Notes: generated from the sequence alone by a model not told the origin. A DNA stretch of 64,000 bases from Blautia coccoides (GCF_034355335.1 NZ_CP136422.1:1181001-1245000), one strand, 5' to 3'; counted from the stretch's first letter, positions 16,448-27,090 are shown. Numbers and translations: made by a program.

Positions 16448-16806
16448 ATGTTAAAAGGCATGAAGAAAGTGCGCATTGTTTTAGCAGTATTGCTGTGTTT
16501 ATCCGTATCAGGATGTGGTAATGGATTTGCTAAGGCAGAATACGAATCTGCCGAAAAGATTGCAAAAGCAGAAGACCATTATGCCAAAGAAAGATCCGTA
16601 GCAAATACAACCGATACAGGATGTTCCATTACGGTTTCTAAATTTGACGGACGTGAAACAATATGGTCAGACATGACGGATGAGGCACAGGATATGGAGA
16701 TGGATTTGTAACAAAAACCGTATCATTAACGCCCGGGCAGAATAGATTGAAACTTGTGGGATATGACTGCGAAGATATTGATTTACAGATTTTATTTACA
16801 GAGTAG
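16448..16806 (+). pseudogene. Broken lipoprotein gene
   Basis: The intact-looking start gives MLKGMKKVRIVLAVLLCLSV then SGC, a lipoprotein signal with a good lipobox. The domain runs to DMEMDL and stops at 16711. Immediately downstream, in a different frame, a coherent continuation reads GFVTKTVSLTPGQNRLKLVG and YDCEDIDLQILFTE before a stop at 16806, with normal amino-acid make-up and no other start. I infer that a deletion or frameshift joined the two parts; the sequence GATGGATTT at the junction could be one of two original direct repeats that recombined. A GTG at 16427 is an alternative start. The product was probably a small surface lipoprotein of unknown role. Confidence 0.65.
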
Positions 16807-16911
16807 GCACTGGCAGTAGGATGATCCGGCGATTCATCACATTCAAAAGCTTTAATCCTAAGCTTAATAAATGAAACTCGGTACAGAAAATAGAATTAGA
16901 AAGGCGCAAAA

Positions 16912-17394
16912 ATGATCAGATTAAGACCTTACAAAGATACGGATGTCTGTGAGATCCTATCCTGGTGTAAAAATGAAGCGGATTTTTATAAATGGACAGC
17001 AGGGATGCTTGGAAACTATCCCATTACGGAGAAAGAATTTAATTCTGTGAAATCATTGATGCCTTTTACCGCATTTGACGAATCTGGCATTGTGGGCTTT
17101 TTTACTTTTAGAAACCCTGGTAGTTCCTTAGATGAACTGCGTTTTGGATATGTGATCCTAGACCCAGCTAAGCGTGGTAAAGGTTACGGAAAAGCAATGA
17201 TACAGCAGGGAGTGAAGTTTGCATTTGAAATTTACGGTGCCGGAAAAGTTTCGCTGGGAGTATTTGAAAATAACCCCTCAGCTTATCATTGCTATAGAGC
17301 AGCAGGATTTCAGGATCTGATCTCCGATCGTGTGGAGACGTATCATGTAATGAAGGAAGACTGGAAATGCTTAGAACTGACAATGGAAAGATGA
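16912..17394 (+). CDS. GNAT family N-acetyltransferase
   Basis: GNAT enzymes move an acetyl group from acetyl-CoA to an amine. The 160-residue product starts MIRLRPYKDTDVCEILSWCK, typical of the RimJ/RimL-like branch, and has the acetyl-CoA loop at AKRGKGYGKAMIQQG (about residues 84-98) and the late NPSAYHCYRAAGF motif (about 121-133). Length is normal. GAAAGG precedes the ATG. Substrate is unknown. It lies at the right edge of the AT-rich island with base composition closer to the chromosome. Confidence 0.88.
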   Translation: MIRLRPYKDTDVCEILSWCKNEADFYKWTAGMLGNYPITEKEFNSVKSLMPFTAFDESGIVGFFTFRNPGSSLDELRFGYVILDPAKRGKGYGKAMIQQGVKFAFEIYGAGKVSLGVFENNPSAYHCYRAAGFQDLISDRVETYHVMKEDWKCLELTMER

Positions 17395-17515
17395 TTTTCT
17401 TTTCCTTTTGTAAGGCATATGATATAATATTTTGTATGTAAAGTTATTAAATACGCAATGGAATTGAGCTGCTGTATGCTGTGATAAGCCAATGCCATGA
17501 CTATGGGGGGAAAGA

Positions 17516-19567
17516 ATGTCAAATATTTTAAACCGTGAAAACACTCATGGAGAGGAGGCTGTAAAACAGAGAGAAAAGTCCATCTCCACAAGAATCACCG
17601 GGAGCCTGCTGATCGTTCTGGTTCCGTCACTGGTCATACTGATCATTATATCCTGTATCGTTGCGGCCAATAATATTTCAGATCTCAATGATGAGCTTCT
17701 GGACGTGCAGACAGATTATGCGGTTTCCATTGTGGATGATTTTTTTAAGAGTAAAACAGCAGCAGTCAGTATGTTTGAGAAGAGCGATGACCTCCAGTCT
17801 TATTTTAGAGCTGTCAATACGGCAGAAGATATTGAAAAATATAAGGAGAAGGATATAGTCCTGAAGGAACTGTCCGGTGCCCTGGAACGCATGAGGGATG
17901 AAAATGTTTTGCAGGTATGGGTCGCAGATGACAAGACTGACTGTTACCTGCTCTCAAATGGAGAGGCAGTGGCAGCGAATCTGGCGGATGTGGTATGGCG
18001 TCAGCCGGTGCTTGATGAAAAGAAGCCGGTTGTATCTGAGCCTTATCTGGATCCGGCCACAGGAGAATCCATAATCTCTGTAGTTTCCCCTGTATTTTCT
18101 GAAGACAATTTAAAGATTGAGGGATTTGTGGGGTTTGATGTCTATGTCAGCAGTCTTTCGCAGCTTCTCTCAGAGATAAAAGTAGGGGAAAATGGGTACC
18201 TGGAGGTGCTTTCCGGCAGCGCGGACTACATATACAGCGATGACCCTGCGGCTATGGGGAAAAATGTCGAAGAGCTGAACATATCAGATGACTATAAAGA
18301 AAATGTAAAGAGTAACTATAACGGAATCTTTAATTTTGAATACAGTGATACAGCCTATACCTCCATGTTCAGAAACTGCGGGACAACGGGATGGCTGGCG
18401 ATTGCCACACTGCCTGTTTCAGAGGTAAATGCCACACGTAATCATCTGATCGCCGCACTGGCTGCGCTGTCTGTTATCATGATAGGGATTCTCATAATGG
18501 TTATTATGGTGATCACCCGCAGGATGATGAAGCCTTTGGTGGAAATCAGCGGCAGTATGCAGGAGTTTTCAGAAGGTAACCTGGAAGTTTCCATTAAAGA
18601 GTACGGAAATGATGAAATTGGCCGCATGGCTGTGAGCATCCGTACTTCCGTCAGCACATTGAAAGAGATGATACATGATGTCACACATGTATTGAGTGAG
18701 ATTTCAGGCGGTAACCTGGACGTGACGGTGAGAGATAACTATATCGGTGATTTCCGCTTCATACGGGAGGCACTGGAACAGATCATTGAATCATTGAATT
18801 TGACTCTGGGTCAGATCAATGCCTCTGCGGAACAGGTTTCCTGCGGTTCTGAGCAGGTATCAGAAGGTGCGCAGTCTCTGGCACAGGGAGCGTCAGAACA
18901 GGCGGGAGCAGTGGAAGAACTGGCAGAGAGTATCAGCGAAATATCAGAACAGGTGTCTGCCAATGCCGACAATGCGGCAACGGCAAACAGCAGAGTGGCG
19001 GATGTGGGCAGAGAGGCTGCCAGGAGCAACACCCGTATGCAGGAAATGCTGGAAGCAATGCAGGAGCTTAAGAAAAGGTCATATGAAATCGGCAATATCG
19101 TCAAAGCCATTGAGGATATTGCGTTCCAAACCAATATATTAGCACTGAATGCCTCTGTGGAAGCTGCCAGAGCCGGGGAGAGCGGCAGAGGATTTGCCGT
19201 AGTGGCGGGCGAGGTAAGAAATCTTGCAACCAAGAGCGCGGAGGCATCCCGAGATACTACCGTGCTGATAGAAGGCTCCCTAAAAGCTGTGGAAAACGGC
19301 GCAAAGCTTGCGGATGAGACGGCGGCGATGCTGAAACGTGTGGTGGAAGGCGTAGGAGAAGTGGCTGATTCCATCGACAAAATTTCCGAGGCATCCGGTG
19401 ATCAGGCTCGTTCTGCGGAACAGGTTGCCCGGGGGATTGACCAGATTTCCGGTGTGGTCCAGATGAATTCAGGTACTGCGGAAGAAAGCGCAGCTGCCAG
19501 TGAGGAACTTTCCGCACAGGCACAGATTCTGAAAGAACTGATTGGAAAATTCAAGCTGAAAAAGTAG
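17516..19567 (+). CDS. Methyl-accepting chemotaxis protein
   Basis: This is a membrane chemoreceptor that would signal through CheA/CheW, none of which is encoded nearby. The 683-residue product has a first membrane span at about residues 29-50, an extracytoplasmic dCache-like sensor to about 305, and a second span near 310-335 ([20 protein letters not shown]). A HAMP domain ([20 protein letters not shown] and following) is followed by a second HAMP-like segment ([10 protein letters not shown]). The coiled-coil signalling domain has the conserved tip [20 protein letters not shown] and [25 protein letters not shown] lies before the ATG. A terminator follows. The ligand cannot be told from sequence. 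Confidence 0.95.
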   Translation: MSNILNRENTHGEEAVKQREKSISTRITGSLLIVLVPSLVILIIISCIVAANNISDLNDELLDVQTDYAVSIVDDFFKSKTAAVSMFEKSDDLQSYFRAVNTAEDIEKYKEKDIVLKELSGALERMRDENVLQVWVADDKTDCYLLSNGEAVAANLADVVWRQPVLDEKKPVVSEPYLDPATGESIISVVSPVFSEDNLKIEGFVGFDVYVSSLSQLLSEIKVGENGYLEVLSGSADYIYSDDPAAMGKNVEELNISDDYKENVKSNYNGIFNFEYSDTAYTSMFRNCGTTGWLAIATLPVSEVNATRNHLIAALAALSVIMIGILIMVIMVITRRMMKPLVEISGSMQEFSEGNLEVSIKEYGNDEIGRMAVSIRTSVSTLKEMIHDVTHVLSEISGGNLDVTVRDNYIGDFRFIREALEQIIESLNLTLGQINASAEQVSCGSEQVSEGAQSLAQGASEQAGAVEELAESISEISEQVSANADNAATANSRVADVGREAARSNTRMQEMLEAMQELKKRSYEIGNIVKAIEDIAFQTNILALNASVEAARAGESGRGFAVVAGEVRNLATKSAEASRDTTVLIEGSLKAVENGAKLADETAAMLKRVVEGVGEVADSIDKISEASGDQARSAEQVARGIDQISGVVQMNSGTAEESAAASEELSAQAQILKELIGKFKLKK

Positions 19568-19587
19568 ATAAATATAGGCGAAGCCGG

Positions 19588-19629
19588 GAGGCATTACGAT
19601 TCTTACCAGGTTCGTAAATGCCTCTTTTT
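19588..19629 (+). terminator. Terminator after the chemoreceptor gene
   Basis: GAGGCATTACGA pairs with TCGTAAATGCCTC (one bulge) around a short loop, followed by TTTTTATTT. Confidence 0.8.
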
Positions 19630-19718
19630 ATTTAAGTGATAGATAATCATATAAATTTTTCATGCTGCAGGAAGACAACTGATGATATGTCACAGAAACA
19701 AAATGAGGAGGGAACCGC

Positions 19719-22127
19719 ATGTCCGGGGATAATCTGAGGAATCTGCTGGATTCTTTGAGTGAGACCAGTATTTATGTCATAGAGGAGAAAAGCCACCGGC
19801 TTTTGTATTGCAATCAGCGCTGCAGAAAGACCGGCCGCGGCAGAGCTGTGCTGGAAGCAAAATGTCATGAAATCTGGCCTGAGCTATGCGGTAATTGTCC
19901 GGTCAGAGCTATGGGCAGTGGGAATTCCAGCCATATTGTCTGTTATGATCCGCTGTTGAAGAACACAGTGGATGTGACAGCAGACAGAACAAACTGGGAT
20001 GGAGATATCCCGGCAGTGGTGATCACATCCACGCCTCACACTCCGAATTTTGAGGAAAAGCAGTGGATACAGAATATTGAGCAGATGTATGCCCAGAGCC
20101 TTGTGACTATATTTGATGAATGTATCATTGCAAATCTGACTACGGATTATTATGTTAATTGTCAGAAGGATGTAATGTGGACGGATATACCGGAGCAGGG
20201 AAATTTCGGGGCAGAAAATTATAATTACGCAAAAAAGGTAGTACATCCCGATGATCTGGAGCTTTTTCACGAGAACTTTTCCCGGGAGGCCATGCTGCGT
20301 CTCTTTGGGGAAGGAAAAAAGCAGATATCCAGGCGTATGCGCCGACTTACAGCAGAAGGAAACTATCACATGGTGGAATTTACCGCAGCCAGGGTGGATA
20401 AGCTGGGGGAAAAGGAATGCTGGTGTATCCTGGTATTCCGTGATATACAGGAGGAATTTCTGCAGGAGCAGCAGCGCAATCTGGAAATCAGCCAGTTGGC
20501 AACAGCCGCAGGATTTGCGTATCAGATGCTCATATCTGTGAACCTGACTAAAAGGACCTACCATATGCTTGAATATGAGCGCTATTCTGTTGCTCGTCCC
20601 GGGGATGAAGGTGATTTTGATGAACTGATCGAGTCTGAGGCTGCCGGGGTCCATCCTGATCACAGGGAGAAGTTCCTGGAGAAATTCTCCTATTTTTCTC
20701 TGGTCAGCGCATTTGCCCAGGGAAAGCGTATTGTATCAATGGAAGTGCCTCATATGGGAGAGGACGGAAGCTGTCACTGGTATTTTACACAGGTAGTGAG
20801 GGTGGACAGTCCATATACAGATGACCTGGTCGAAGTCACTCTGTCAAGAAATATTGACTGGGAACGCAGGATCCAGCAGGAAACCCTTGAAAAAGAGAGA
20901 AGGGCAAAACAACTGTTGGAAGATGCGCTGCAGAAAGCGGAGAAGGCCAGTCAGGCAAAAAGTGACTTCCTGTCAAGAATGAGCCATGATATCCGGACCC
21001 CTCTCAACGCAATTGTGGGAATGACGGAGCTGGCACAGCTCCATTTAGAGGAAACGGAACGATTAAAGGACTATTTTACAAAGATACAAAGCTCCGGCGC
21101 TCATCTGCTGGGATTGATCAACGAAGTGCTGGATGTCAGTAAAATTGAAAGCGGTACCGTGGAACTGGAGGAGAGGGAATTTGACTTGAAAAGTCTGGTG
21201 GAAGAGGTGTCAGAGATTGTGCGCATTTCTCTTGAAAGGAAAAACCAGACGTTTTTCGCTGAAGTGGAAGAGGGGACTCATACCCAGGTGGCAGGAGATG
21301 CCAGGAGACTGAAACAGGTGTTGGTGAACATTTTGGAAAATGCGTCCAAGTATACAGATAAGGGAGGCAGGATTTCTCTTATTGTCCGAGAGGAGCGCAA
21401 GGAAGAGCAGAGAGCAGGGACCTACCATTTTCTGATCAAGGATAACGGCATTGGTATGAAACCTGAGTATCTGGAACATATCTTTGAGCCTTTCAGCAGA
21501 GCGGAGGACAGCCGGACCAGCAAGGTTACCGGCACCGGGCTTGGGATGACGATCGTAAAAAATATTGTTTCTATGATGGACGGTACTATTGAGGTGGAGA
21601 GCGAGTATGGAAAAGGTTCTGAATTTTTGGTCACATTGTGTATGACAAAATGTTATGGAACCGTCTCCGTCCCTACAGAAGAAAAGATGGAGGATATCTC
21701 CGGCTTTGCAAACCTCAGAGTTCTTCTTGCGGAGGACAATGAGCTGAACCGGCAGATCGCTGTGGAGATGCTGGAGCTTCTGGGGGTACAGGCAGAGGTG
21801 GTAGAGGATGGTAAGCAGGCAGTGGAGGCAGTCCTTACCCATGCGCCTCTCTATTACGATATCGTCTTCATGGATATACAGATGCCGGTTAAAAATGGAT
21901 ACGAGGCGGCCCGGGAGATCCGTAGTTCCGGTATGGAAAGGATCAGTGAGCTTCCCATTTATGCCATGACAGCAGACGCTTTTTCTGAGGATGTTAAAAG
22001 CGCGCGTCTGGCAGGTATGAATGGACATCTGGCAAAACCCATCTCTATAGAACAGTTAAAAAAAGCTTTGGTAAGCTGTTGTATATGGAAAAAGAAGAAT
22101 CAATGGGAAGATATCGGTCCTCAGTAG
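19719..22127 (+). CDS. Hybrid sensor histidine kinase with N-terminal PAS-like domains
   Basis: A cytosolic hybrid kinase of 802 residues without membrane spans. The N-terminal PAS-like domain holds a cysteine cluster (CNQRC at about 34-38, then KCHEIWPELCGNCPV at about 50-64), possibly redox- or metal-responsive. Further PAS-like regions reach to about residue 390, then a coiled coil. HisKA has the phospho-acceptor in FLSRMSHDIRTPLNAIVGM near 420; the ATPase has LVNILENASKYTDKGG, KDNGIGM and TGTGLGMTIVK. A receiver domain starts near 665 (VLLAEDNELNRQIAVEM) with acceptor aspartate in IVFMDIQMPVKNGYEA. No HPt domain or DNA-binding output is present. GGAGGG precedes the ATG. Confidence 0.93.
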   Translation: MSGDNLRNLLDSLSETSIYVIEEKSHRLLYCNQRCRKTGRGRAVLEAKCHEIWPELCGNCPVRAMGSGNSSHIVCYDPLLKNTVDVTADRTNWDGDIPAVVITSTPHTPNFEEKQWIQNIEQMYAQSLVTIFDECIIANLTTDYYVNCQKDVMWTDIPEQGNFGAENYNYAKKVVHPDDLELFHENFSREAMLRLFGEGKKQISRRMRRLTAEGNYHMVEFTAARVDKLGEKECWCILVFRDIQEEFLQEQQRNLEISQLATAAGFAYQMLISVNLTKRTYHMLEYERYSVARPGDEGDFDELIESEAAGVHPDHREKFLEKFSYFSLVSAFAQGKRIVSMEVPHMGEDGSCHWYFTQVVRVDSPYTDDLVEVTLSRNIDWERRIQQETLEKERRAKQLLEDALQKAEKASQAKSDFLSRMSHDIRTPLNAIVGMTELAQLHLEETERLKDYFTKIQSSGAHLLGLINEVLDVSKIESGTVELEEREFDLKSLVEEVSEIVRISLERKNQTFFAEVEEGTHTQVAGDARRLKQVLVNILENASKYTDKGGRISLIVREERKEEQRAGTYHFLIKDNGIGMKPEYLEHIFEPFSRAEDSRTSKVTGTGLGMTIVKNIVSMMDGTIEVESEYGKGSEFLVTLCMTKCYGTVSVPTEEKMEDISGFANLRVLLAEDNELNRQIAVEMLELLGVQAEVVEDGKQAVEAVLTHAPLYYDIVFMDIQMPVKNGYEAAREIRSSGMERISELPIYAMTADAFSEDVKSARLAGMNGHLAKPISIEQLKKALVSCCIWKKKNQWEDIGPQ

Positions 22128-22162
22128 CGGGACCCCTGCCAAAAACGGCAGAAAAAAATTAA

Positions 22163-22221
22163 TGCAGCCATTACATGATCTTGGAAAATTATGGAATGAC
22201 TGCATTATTTTATGTTATAAT
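22163..22221 (+). terminator. Terminator followed by an extended -10 element
   Basis: AATGCAG near 22162 and CTGCATT near 22199 form the base of a stem with ATT/AAT above it, followed by ATTTTATG. TGTTATAAT (22213-22221) follows immediately and could be the promoter of the aldo/keto reductase gene. The gap 22128-22406 has no gene. Confidence 0.5.
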
Positions 22222-22406
22222 AAAAAGTAATGGTTAAAGCCGAAAGAAGTTGAAAAATGTATGAAGCTATCCCATTGAAGGGCATGGTTTTATGCGTTAT
22301 ATGGAATTTTGCCCTGAGTCCGCAGGAATAGAAATAATATGGCAGGGGAACATACACAGGGAGTAACGCAGTCTTTTTCTGCCCGTTATGGAAAGGTGAG
22401 TGAAAA

Positions 22407-23549
22407 ATGAGATACAGAGAACTAGGGAAAACCGGATTAAAAGTCAGTGAGATCGGACTTGGGGCAGAGTGGCTGGAGCGCCACAACGCCCGGGAGGTCC
22501 AGGAAGTGATCCTGCGCTGTGAGAAAGCGGGAATCAATATTCTGGACTGCTGGATGTCGGAGCCTAATGTGAGGTCTAATATAGGCGCAGCCATCAAAGG
22601 CAGAAGAGAGCGCTGGATCATCCAGGGACATCTGGGATCTACCTGGCAGAACGGGCAGTATGTGAGAACCCGCGATATCGGGCAGGCGAAGACAGCTTTT
22701 TTTGATCTTATGGATCGCCTGGGGACAGATTACATAGATTTGGGTATCCTTCATTTTGTAGATGAGGAGGAAGAATTCCGGCGTATTATGGATGGGGAAT
22801 TCTATGAATATGCCAGAAGCTTGAAAGAAAAGGGTATAATACGACATATGGGAATGAGTACCCATAATCCCGCAGTTGCAAAGCTGGCTGCCTTAAGCGG
22901 CAGGATCGAGATGATATTGTTCAGCATCAATCCGGCCTTTGATATGCTTCCTGCCAGTGACGATATAACAGAATATTTCAAGGAAAACTATGATGAGGGT
23001 CTGGGCGGAATTGCCCCTGAACGGGCAGAGCTGTACAAGATCTGTGAGAAAAACGGAGTGGGTATTACTGTCATGAAGGGATATGCCGGAGGACGTCTGT
23101 TCTCGGCAGAGACGTCTCCCTTTAAAACCGCGCTTACCCCTGTGCAGTGTCTGCACTATGCCCTGACACGTCCGGGGACTGCCAGTGTAATGGTGGGATA
23201 TGATACACCGGAACATGTAGATCAGGCGGTGGCATATGAAACGGCATCTGAGGAGGAAAAGGATTATGCCACGGTTCTTGCCAACGCTCCGGTACATGCC
23301 TACTACGGACAGTGCACTTACTGCGGTCACTGTGCCCCGTGCCCATCCGGAATCGACATTGCAATGGTCAGCAAACTCTATGATCTGGCCGTGATGCAGC
23401 CGGAGGTTCCTGCGGCTCTTAAAGCTCACTATAAGGGGCTGTCAGCAAACGGCAGGGATTGTGTGGAGTGCGGCGGCTGCGAGAAGAACTGCCCTTTTGG
23501 CGTCAAGGTCACTGAAAAAATGAAAAAGGCGGAAACACTGTTTAAATAA
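22407..23549 (+). CDS. Aldo/keto reductase with C-terminal 4Fe-4S domain
   Basis: The 380-residue product has an aldo/keto reductase barrel (starts MRYRELGKTGLKVSEIGLGA; RLGTDYIDLGILHFVD near residue 110; KGIIRHMGMSTHNPAV near 147). A C-terminal ferredoxin-like extension has CTYCGHCAPCPSGIDI near residue 307 and CVECGGCEKNCPFGVKV near 353, eight cysteines for two 4Fe-4S clusters. At the usual catalytic positions, the tyrosine after the conserved aspartate (ILDCWMSEPN) and the lysine (WIIQGHLGS) appear to be replaced, so chemistry may differ from classical reductases. It is 30 bases upstream of a hybrid kinase gene. Substrate unknown; electrons may come from ferredoxin-like partners. Confidence 0.9.
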   Translation: MRYRELGKTGLKVSEIGLGAEWLERHNAREVQEVILRCEKAGINILDCWMSEPNVRSNIGAAIKGRRERWIIQGHLGSTWQNGQYVRTRDIGQAKTAFFDLMDRLGTDYIDLGILHFVDEEEEFRRIMDGEFYEYARSLKEKGIIRHMGMSTHNPAVAKLAALSGRIEMILFSINPAFDMLPASDDITEYFKENYDEGLGGIAPERAELYKICEKNGVGITVMKGYAGGRLFSAETSPFKTALTPVQCLHYALTRPGTASVMVGYDTPEHVDQAVAYETASEEEKDYATVLANAPVHAYYGQCTYCGHCAPCPSGIDIAMVSKLYDLAVMQPEVPAALKAHYKGLSANGRDCVECGGCEKNCPFGVKVTEKMKKAETLFK

Positions 23550-23579
23550 GACTGCCGAGGATAAAAGGAGTTTCTGAGT

Positions 23580-26393
23580 ATGAGAGAAAAATCACAGATG
23601 CCGAAAAAAGGCATCAGACTGCTGGTTATGCTGGCCTTATTATTTTTTGCGGTCCTTCTGCCATGTAATATGGTTTGGGCAGAAGAAAACAAAGAGGATA
23701 AGACTCTGCGCGTGGCATTTCCGGAGGTGGAGGGATTCACCGAGACAAGCGCTGACGGAACCAGACACGGTATTGTGGTGGATTATCTGAATGAAATTGC
23801 AAAGTATACCGGATGGAAATACGAATATATCAGTGCCGACGGTGAAACCCTGACAGAAAAGTTTCTGAACGGTGAATATGATCTTATGGGGGGAACCTAT
23901 TATCTGGAGGGCATGGAGGAATACTTTGCCTATCCTGATTATAATACGGGATTTGGAAAATCCGTTCTTCTGGCGCGCAGGGATGACAGCAGCATCAAGG
24001 CATTTGACTGGAGAAGCATGGAGGGGAAAAGCATTGGCGTTTATGAAAATGCCCGGGAAAATATCCGCAGGCTGAAACAGTTTATAGAGAGCAATGGAAT
24101 TGGCTGTACCATCCGATATTACAGCAAGGACCAGCTCCAGGACGGCAATCTCTATCCTTATCTGGAAAAGGGAGAAATAGATATGATACTCGGCAACAGT
24201 GCGGAGGACACGGAAATATTTCGTCCCGTTGCCACCTTTGACTCCCAGCCCCATTATATTGTGACTGTACCGGGGAATCAGGAAATATTGGATGGATTGA
24301 ATATGGCACTGGAAAATATATTGGATTCCAATCCTAATTTTGCGGAGGAACGTTACCAGGCTAATTTCACCGACAGCGGAAAGGCCAGCATATACCTGAA
24401 TGATGGAGAACGGGCGTATATTAAACAAAAGAAAACAGTGTCTGTTGCAGTGGTAAAGGACTGGCATCCGCTGTTCTGTGAAGAATATGCAGAGGAGTTT
24501 CACAACGGATTGATCGTTGATGTACTGGAGGAGGTCAGGAAATTCACCGGCCTTGAGTTCAGCTATGTCTATGCGGAATCATACGCGAAAGCACTGAAGC
24601 TGGTGCTGGAGGGGGAGGCAGACATACTGGGTGCCTTTTTGGGAACTGAGGAGGAGAGCATAGAAATGGATCTGGCTCTGACCCAGACCTACGGCAATTT
24701 GAATGATATCATAACCAGGAACAAATCAGTCAGCTTTCCTTCAAAGGGCCTGGTTGGCGCAGTGCTGGAGGGACGCCAGATGCCAGGAAGCATAGAGACT
24801 GATAAAGTGATCTATTACCGCAATGTTGCAGAGGCGCTTTCCGCTGTCAACCGGGGAGAAGCGGACTTTTTCTACGGACTCTCAGCCAATATGGAAGAAG
24901 AGATGCAGAAGCATCATTATACAAATGTAGTGCCGAACACCCTGGTAAACAACGTAAATGAGATCAGATTTGCCATGAAAAGCCCTGCGGAAACAGATCT
25001 GCTGACCGCTATGAATAAGGCGATCAACAGCATGAGCAGTGATAAAAAGGATACCCTGGTAAACCAGAATATGATGTCCGCAGGTGTCACCTCGCTGACT
25101 GTGGTGGATCTGCTGTATGCCAATCCGGTATTGTTTATTACAGTGATCGTATGTGTCTTCGTGCTGGTGGTATTTCTTGTTCTGATGGCGGCACGCAGCC
25201 GTGTGCGCTCCGCTGAAATGCAGATCAGCCTGGAAAAAGCAGAGGCAGCCAGCAAAGCAAAAGGGGAATTCCTGTCCAGAATGAGTCATGAAATTCGTAC
25301 CCCAATGAATGCCATTGTCGGGTTGAGTGATCTGACTTGTATGATGGATGATGTGCCTGAGGACGTAAGAGATAATCTGACAAAGATCCGGGATTCCTCC
25401 CATTATCTTCTGAGTCTTATCAGTGATATTTTGGATATGAGCAGGATCGAGAGTGAGATGATGACCATTGACGCCGAGCCTTTCTCCGCAGTACAGATCG
25501 TGGAGGAAATACAGAATATCATGACAATGGAAGCCCGTAAACACGGGTTGGAGTTTGAGATACACAGGGATATCAGAGATGACAGATTAGTAGGGGATGC
25601 GGTGCGGCTGAAACAGGTGCTCATGAACCTGATCTCCAATGCCTTTAAATTTACGCCGGCCGGAGGCCATGTGCGTCTGTATGTGCAGCAGACAGGAAAG
25701 ACAGGGCAAAACGCTGTGTATAAGTTTAGAGTAGTTGACAATGGCACCGGGATTTCAGAAGAGAACAGGCAGCGTATCTTTGAGGCCTTTGAGCAGGCGG
25801 GTACCAGTTCTGCCAGAAGCCAGGGAACCGGACTGGGACTCGCCATAAGCAGAAATATTGTGCAGCTTATGGGAGGTGAACTGAAACTGAAAAGCGAACC
25901 GGGACAGGGCAGTGAGTTTTATTTTACCATAAAAATTCCTGTTGGTGATGTAGAGGAGGAAAAGGAGGAAAGTCCGGAACAGGCAGAGGAGCTGTGCCTT
26001 GTGGATGCTCAAATCCTTCTGGCTGAAGATAATGACCTGAATGCGGATATTGCCTGTGAACTGCTGAAGATACAGGGGGCTGATGTGACCCGGGCCAGAG
26101 ATGGAAAAGAGGCGGTGGAGATATTCAGCCGCAGCAGGCCGGGGGATATCCAGGCAATCCTCATGGATATTCAGATGCCTGTCATGAATGGGTTGGAAGC
26201 GGCAAGAGAGATCAGAAGCCTTGACAGGGAAGACGCAGCTGCTGTTCCTATTATCGCCATGACCGCCAATGCTTTTAAGGAGGATGTGGACGCAGCGGAA
26301 GCAGCGGGTATGAGCGGATTCGTGGCAAAACCGGTGGATGCAGAGTATCTGTACCAAGTGCTGAGAAAGGCGGCAGCACACAAGAAAGACTGA
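23580..26393 (+). CDS. Hybrid sensor kinase with two periplasmic-binding-type sensor domains
   Basis: The 937-residue product has a signal/anchor near residues 12-34, then two tandem SBP_bac_3-type solute-binding domains (about 40-270, starting [14 protein letters not shown], and about 280-500, starting [14 protein letters not shown]). A membrane span lies near 517-540 ([20 protein letters not shown]). HisKA follows with [20 protein letters not shown] near 562, then the ATPase ([33 protein letters not shown]). A receiver domain begins near 805 with the acceptor in [16 protein letters not shown]. The binding-protein domains suggest sensing of small amino-acid-like ligands. AAAAGGAG precedes the ATG. 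No partner regulator is next to it. Confidence 0.95.
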   Translation: MREKSQMPKKGIRLLVMLALLFFAVLLPCNMVWAEENKEDKTLRVAFPEVEGFTETSADGTRHGIVVDYLNEIAKYTGWKYEYISADGETLTEKFLNGEYDLMGGTYYLEGMEEYFAYPDYNTGFGKSVLLARRDDSSIKAFDWRSMEGKSIGVYENARENIRRLKQFIESNGIGCTIRYYSKDQLQDGNLYPYLEKGEIDMILGNSAEDTEIFRPVATFDSQPHYIVTVPGNQEILDGLNMALENILDSNPNFAEERYQANFTDSGKASIYLNDGERAYIKQKKTVSVAVVKDWHPLFCEEYAEEFHNGLIVDVLEEVRKFTGLEFSYVYAESYAKALKLVLEGEADILGAFLGTEEESIEMDLALTQTYGNLNDIITRNKSVSFPSKGLVGAVLEGRQMPGSIETDKVIYYRNVAEALSAVNRGEADFFYGLSANMEEEMQKHHYTNVVPNTLVNNVNEIRFAMKSPAETDLLTAMNKAINSMSSDKKDTLVNQNMMSAGVTSLTVVDLLYANPVLFITVIVCVFVLVVFLVLMAARSRVRSAEMQISLEKAEAASKAKGEFLSRMSHEIRTPMNAIVGLSDLTCMMDDVPEDVRDNLTKIRDSSHYLLSLISDILDMSRIESEMMTIDAEPFSAVQIVEEIQNIMTMEARKHGLEFEIHRDIRDDRLVGDAVRLKQVLMNLISNAFKFTPAGGHVRLYVQQTGKTGQNAVYKFRVVDNGTGISEENRQRIFEAFEQAGTSSARSQGTGLGLAISRNIVQLMGGELKLKSEPGQGSEFYFTIKIPVGDVEEEKEESPEQAEELCLVDAQILLAEDNDLNADIACELLKIQGADVTRARDGKEAVEIFSRSRPGDIQAILMDIQMPVMNGLEAAREIRSLDREDAAAVPIIAMTANAFKEDVDAAEAAGMSGFVAKPVDAEYLYQVLRKAAAHKKD

Positions 26394-26401
26394 AAAACAG
26401 A

Positions 26402-26448
26402 GGCATTTTCCGAAACTTGATATGGAAAGTTATCGGAAGTGCCTTTGT
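26402..26448 (+). terminator. Terminator after the hybrid kinase gene
   Basis: GGCATTTTCCGAAACTT pairs with AAGTTATCGGAAGTGCC with two mismatched positions, followed by TTTGTT. Confidence 0.65.
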
Positions 26449-26463
26449 TAAATGAGGCGGTTT

Positions 26464-27090
26464 ATGGAAAAAATGATACACAACAGAAAAAGAGAAGCAA
26501 AGTTTACAAGGATTTTCTTTTTGGCTGCCGGCATCTTTCTTTTTTACCAAATCTGCAGGACAGTATATGAGTTAGCCGCAGGGGGCAGGGAACTCTCCGG
26601 TATTCTGTTCAGACTGGCACTCATCATTCCTGCTTCCGTTGCATTGGGCATGGCTGTTTGTATCCATAAGCAGTGTGCGGGGGAAAACCTCAGGGCACTT
26701 TGCATATTTTGGGGCACACTTTCTGAGAGGGAAAAGGAACAGGTGGACCGGTATCTGAGTCATGTGGAGGAGATATTTGGAAGGTTCAGTCTGAAAAGGC
26801 TGGCCTGTATCCTGACAGATGAGTGGATCTATCAGTGGAATTCTTATGATCTGACTCTGGTTGAAAGGATTTACAGAAAAACTATCAAAGATGTATATAT
26901 AAAGAGAGAGCGGCTGTCCGTCCCTCTGGTTATGATCCGAACAGGATACAAAACAGAAAAACTTGTGGGAACCTATTGGACCATGCGCTACACATGCGGA
27001 TATGGCGGACTGGTTAAGGTAAACGATGAACTTTTTCAAATTATAAAGAAAGAATTGTCTGCACAAAAAAGTGTGGAAGGAAGAGTCTGA
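26464..27090 (+). CDS. Unknown protein with two N-terminal membrane spans
   Basis: I do not recognise a family. The start at 26464 is preferred to 26452 because GAGG (26454-26457) lies six bases upstream and overlaps the earlier ATG. The 208-residue product has a basic N-terminus, two spans (about residues 14-32, FTRIFFLAAGIFLFYQI, and about 45-65, FRLALIIPASVALGMAV), then a cytosolic domain of about 140 residues. That part has acidic and aromatic residues (FWGTLSEREKEQVDRYLSHV; DEWIYQWNSYDLTLVERIY). It follows the kinase after a terminator and precedes endonuclease III by 64 bases. No function is proposed. Confidence 0.7.
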   Translation: MEKMIHNRKREAKFTRIFFLAAGIFLFYQICRTVYELAAGGRELSGILFRLALIIPASVALGMAVCIHKQCAGENLRALCIFWGTLSEREKEQVDRYLSHVEEIFGRFSLKRLACILTDEWIYQWNSYDLTLVERIYRKTIKDVYIKRERLSVPLVMIRTGYKTEKLVGTYWTMRYTCGYGGLVKVNDELFQIIKKELSAQKSVEGRV

